Shown in pieces: positions 14,901 to 15,321 of a DNA stretch of 15,321 nucleotides. Under the pieces are notes generated by a model. That model was given only the letters and a program-made list of their open reading frames with translations, ran no database searches and was not told where the DNA came from. The translations under genes were made by a program, and so were the position numbers. Origin of the DNA: Chloroflexota bacterium (lineage in GTDB: Bacteria > Chloroflexota > Dehalococcoidia > UBA1151 > TMED-70); NCBI GenBank assembly GCA_002721875.1, contig PBLU01000025.1, positions 1-15,321 of the forward strand. The letters run 5' to 3'. The stretch's first letter is position 1. Each line of letters begins with the position of its first letter.

Positions 14901-15142
14901 AGAAAGCAACTGAAGAGCAATTTAACGAACTCCACCAGTTAGTCACAGAAGAATTTCTAAAAAGAGTAAAGAGTGGTGAAGCCACTACTCAAGACTTAAA
15001 AGCAGCCTGTGATTGGCTGAAGACAAACGATATAAGTGGTGTTGCATATGATGGCAACCCATTACACAAGCTGGCAAATGTATTACCAGAAATAGATCCA
15101 GAGTTAGTAAAGAGAAGACTTTATGCCAAACAAAGGAGCTAA
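14897..15142 (+). CDS. Terminase small subunit (T7 gp18-like DNA packaging protein)
   Basis: An 81-residue helical protein, close to the 89 residues of T7 gp18. The block TEEQFNELHQLVTEEFLKR, then SGEATTQDLKAACDWLKTND (27-46) and a short acidic turn, matches what I recall for small terminase subunits of cyanopodoviruses, where the ACxWLKxNDI motif is common. Small subunits recognise phage DNA and regulate the large terminase ATPase/nuclease during packaging. Position after the fibre and small-gene block, as gp18 lies after gp17 in T7, supports the call. The start overlaps the previous stop by four bases. The protein overlaps the next frame by 20 bases. No DNA-binding motif of the classical helix-turn-helix type is clear, as expected for this subgroup. 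Confidence 0.72.
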   Translation: MKKATEEQFNELHQLVTEEFLKRVKSGEATTQDLKAACDWLKTNDISGVAYDGNPLHKLANVLPEIDPELVKRRLYAKQRS

Positions 15143-15321
15143 GTACGCAAACGGTAATTATAAAGCTCAACAAAAAGCGTACAACAAAACAAGAAAGGGA
15201 TTAAAACTACGAACTAGAGCTAATGCACTTAATAGAAAACTTGGTACTTACGGAAATGGTGATGGGAAAGACGCTGCTCACTATAAGGGGAGCACTACCA
15301 AAGGCAGACTCCAAAGCCCAA
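15123..15321 (+). CDS. Basic protein of unknown function, cut by the window edge
   Basis: ATG at 15123 opens a frame still open at 15321, giving at least 66 residues: MPNKGAKYANGNYKAQQKAY onward. It is Lys, Asn, Gly and Gln rich, with RANALNRKLGTYGNGDGKD near the middle, a motif (R-A-x-x-L-N-R-K-x-G-T-Y-G-N-G-D-G-K-D) that I recall from small basic proteins in many marine phages. No signal, membrane span or catalytic motif is seen. It overlaps the terminase small subunit by 20 bases in another frame and probably precedes the large terminase. A role in packaging or in the particle is only a guess from position and charge. Confidence 0.6.
   Translation, partial: MPNKGAKYANGNYKAQQKAYNKTRKGLKLRTRANALNRKLGTYGNGDGKDAAHYKGSTTKGRLQSP

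Noticed and set aside
1..15321. tRNA genes, CRISPR arrays, insertion sequences or attachment sites
   Set aside because: I looked for tRNA-like arms, spaced repeats, terminal inverted repeats and integrase context and saw none; the window is almost fully coding.

Overview
The window is a stretch of a lytic, T7-like podovirus genome (Autographiviridae-type virion module), most likely a marine cyanophage. The evidence is the gene order on one strand: the end of tail tubular protein B (gp12), then gp13-, gp14-, gp15- and gp16-like internal virion proteins, a gp17-like tail-fibre protein, a second giant fibre or receptor-binding protein, a block of small membrane and secreted proteins, a 2-oxoglutarate/Fe(II) oxygenase, and a small terminase subunit. 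The marine cyanophage assignment rests on family resemblances recalled from memory (the opening of the second fibre, the proline-rich membrane protein, the two secreted proteins, the oxygenase) and on the AT-rich composition. A phage of another marine bacterium, such as Pelagibacter, is not excluded. No host gene, integrase or repressor is seen.

Layout. 1-233: C-terminal end of gp12. 226-7970: four ejectosome/internal-core genes linked by overlaps of 1 to 20 bases. 7970-12223: two fibre genes. The first has the T7 gp17 attachment domain and an Ala-rich helical stalk. The second has two carbohydrate-binding-like modules, a cupredoxin-like domain with a complete copper-ligand set, and a C-terminal RCC1-like beta-propeller of about seven blades. 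12223-14050: six small genes, including a proline-rich single-span protein, a two-span holin candidate, two proteins with signal peptides whose genes overlap by 112 bases, and a 52-residue protein. 14043-14666: the oxygenase. 14727-15321: a small basic protein, the terminase small subunit, and the start of another basic protein that runs off the end; the large terminase is expected next.

All genes are on the plus strand and almost all overlap, with TAATG or ATGA junctions, so translational coupling is probably common. Strong Shine-Dalgarno sequences precede the gp15-like and gp16-like genes, the 77-residue gene after the large fibre, the oxygenase and the first terminase-side gene. The only gap over 50 bases is 14667-14726.

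The points most worth a second look are the modular fibre (copper-site-like domain plus propeller), the apparent total absence of CCWGG sites with matching Pro-Gly and Ala-Gly codon-pair bias, the long out-of-frame overlap between the two secreted proteins, and an oxygenase whose HxD iron motif reads HIN. Family assignments come from reading the sequence and memory; no database search was run.
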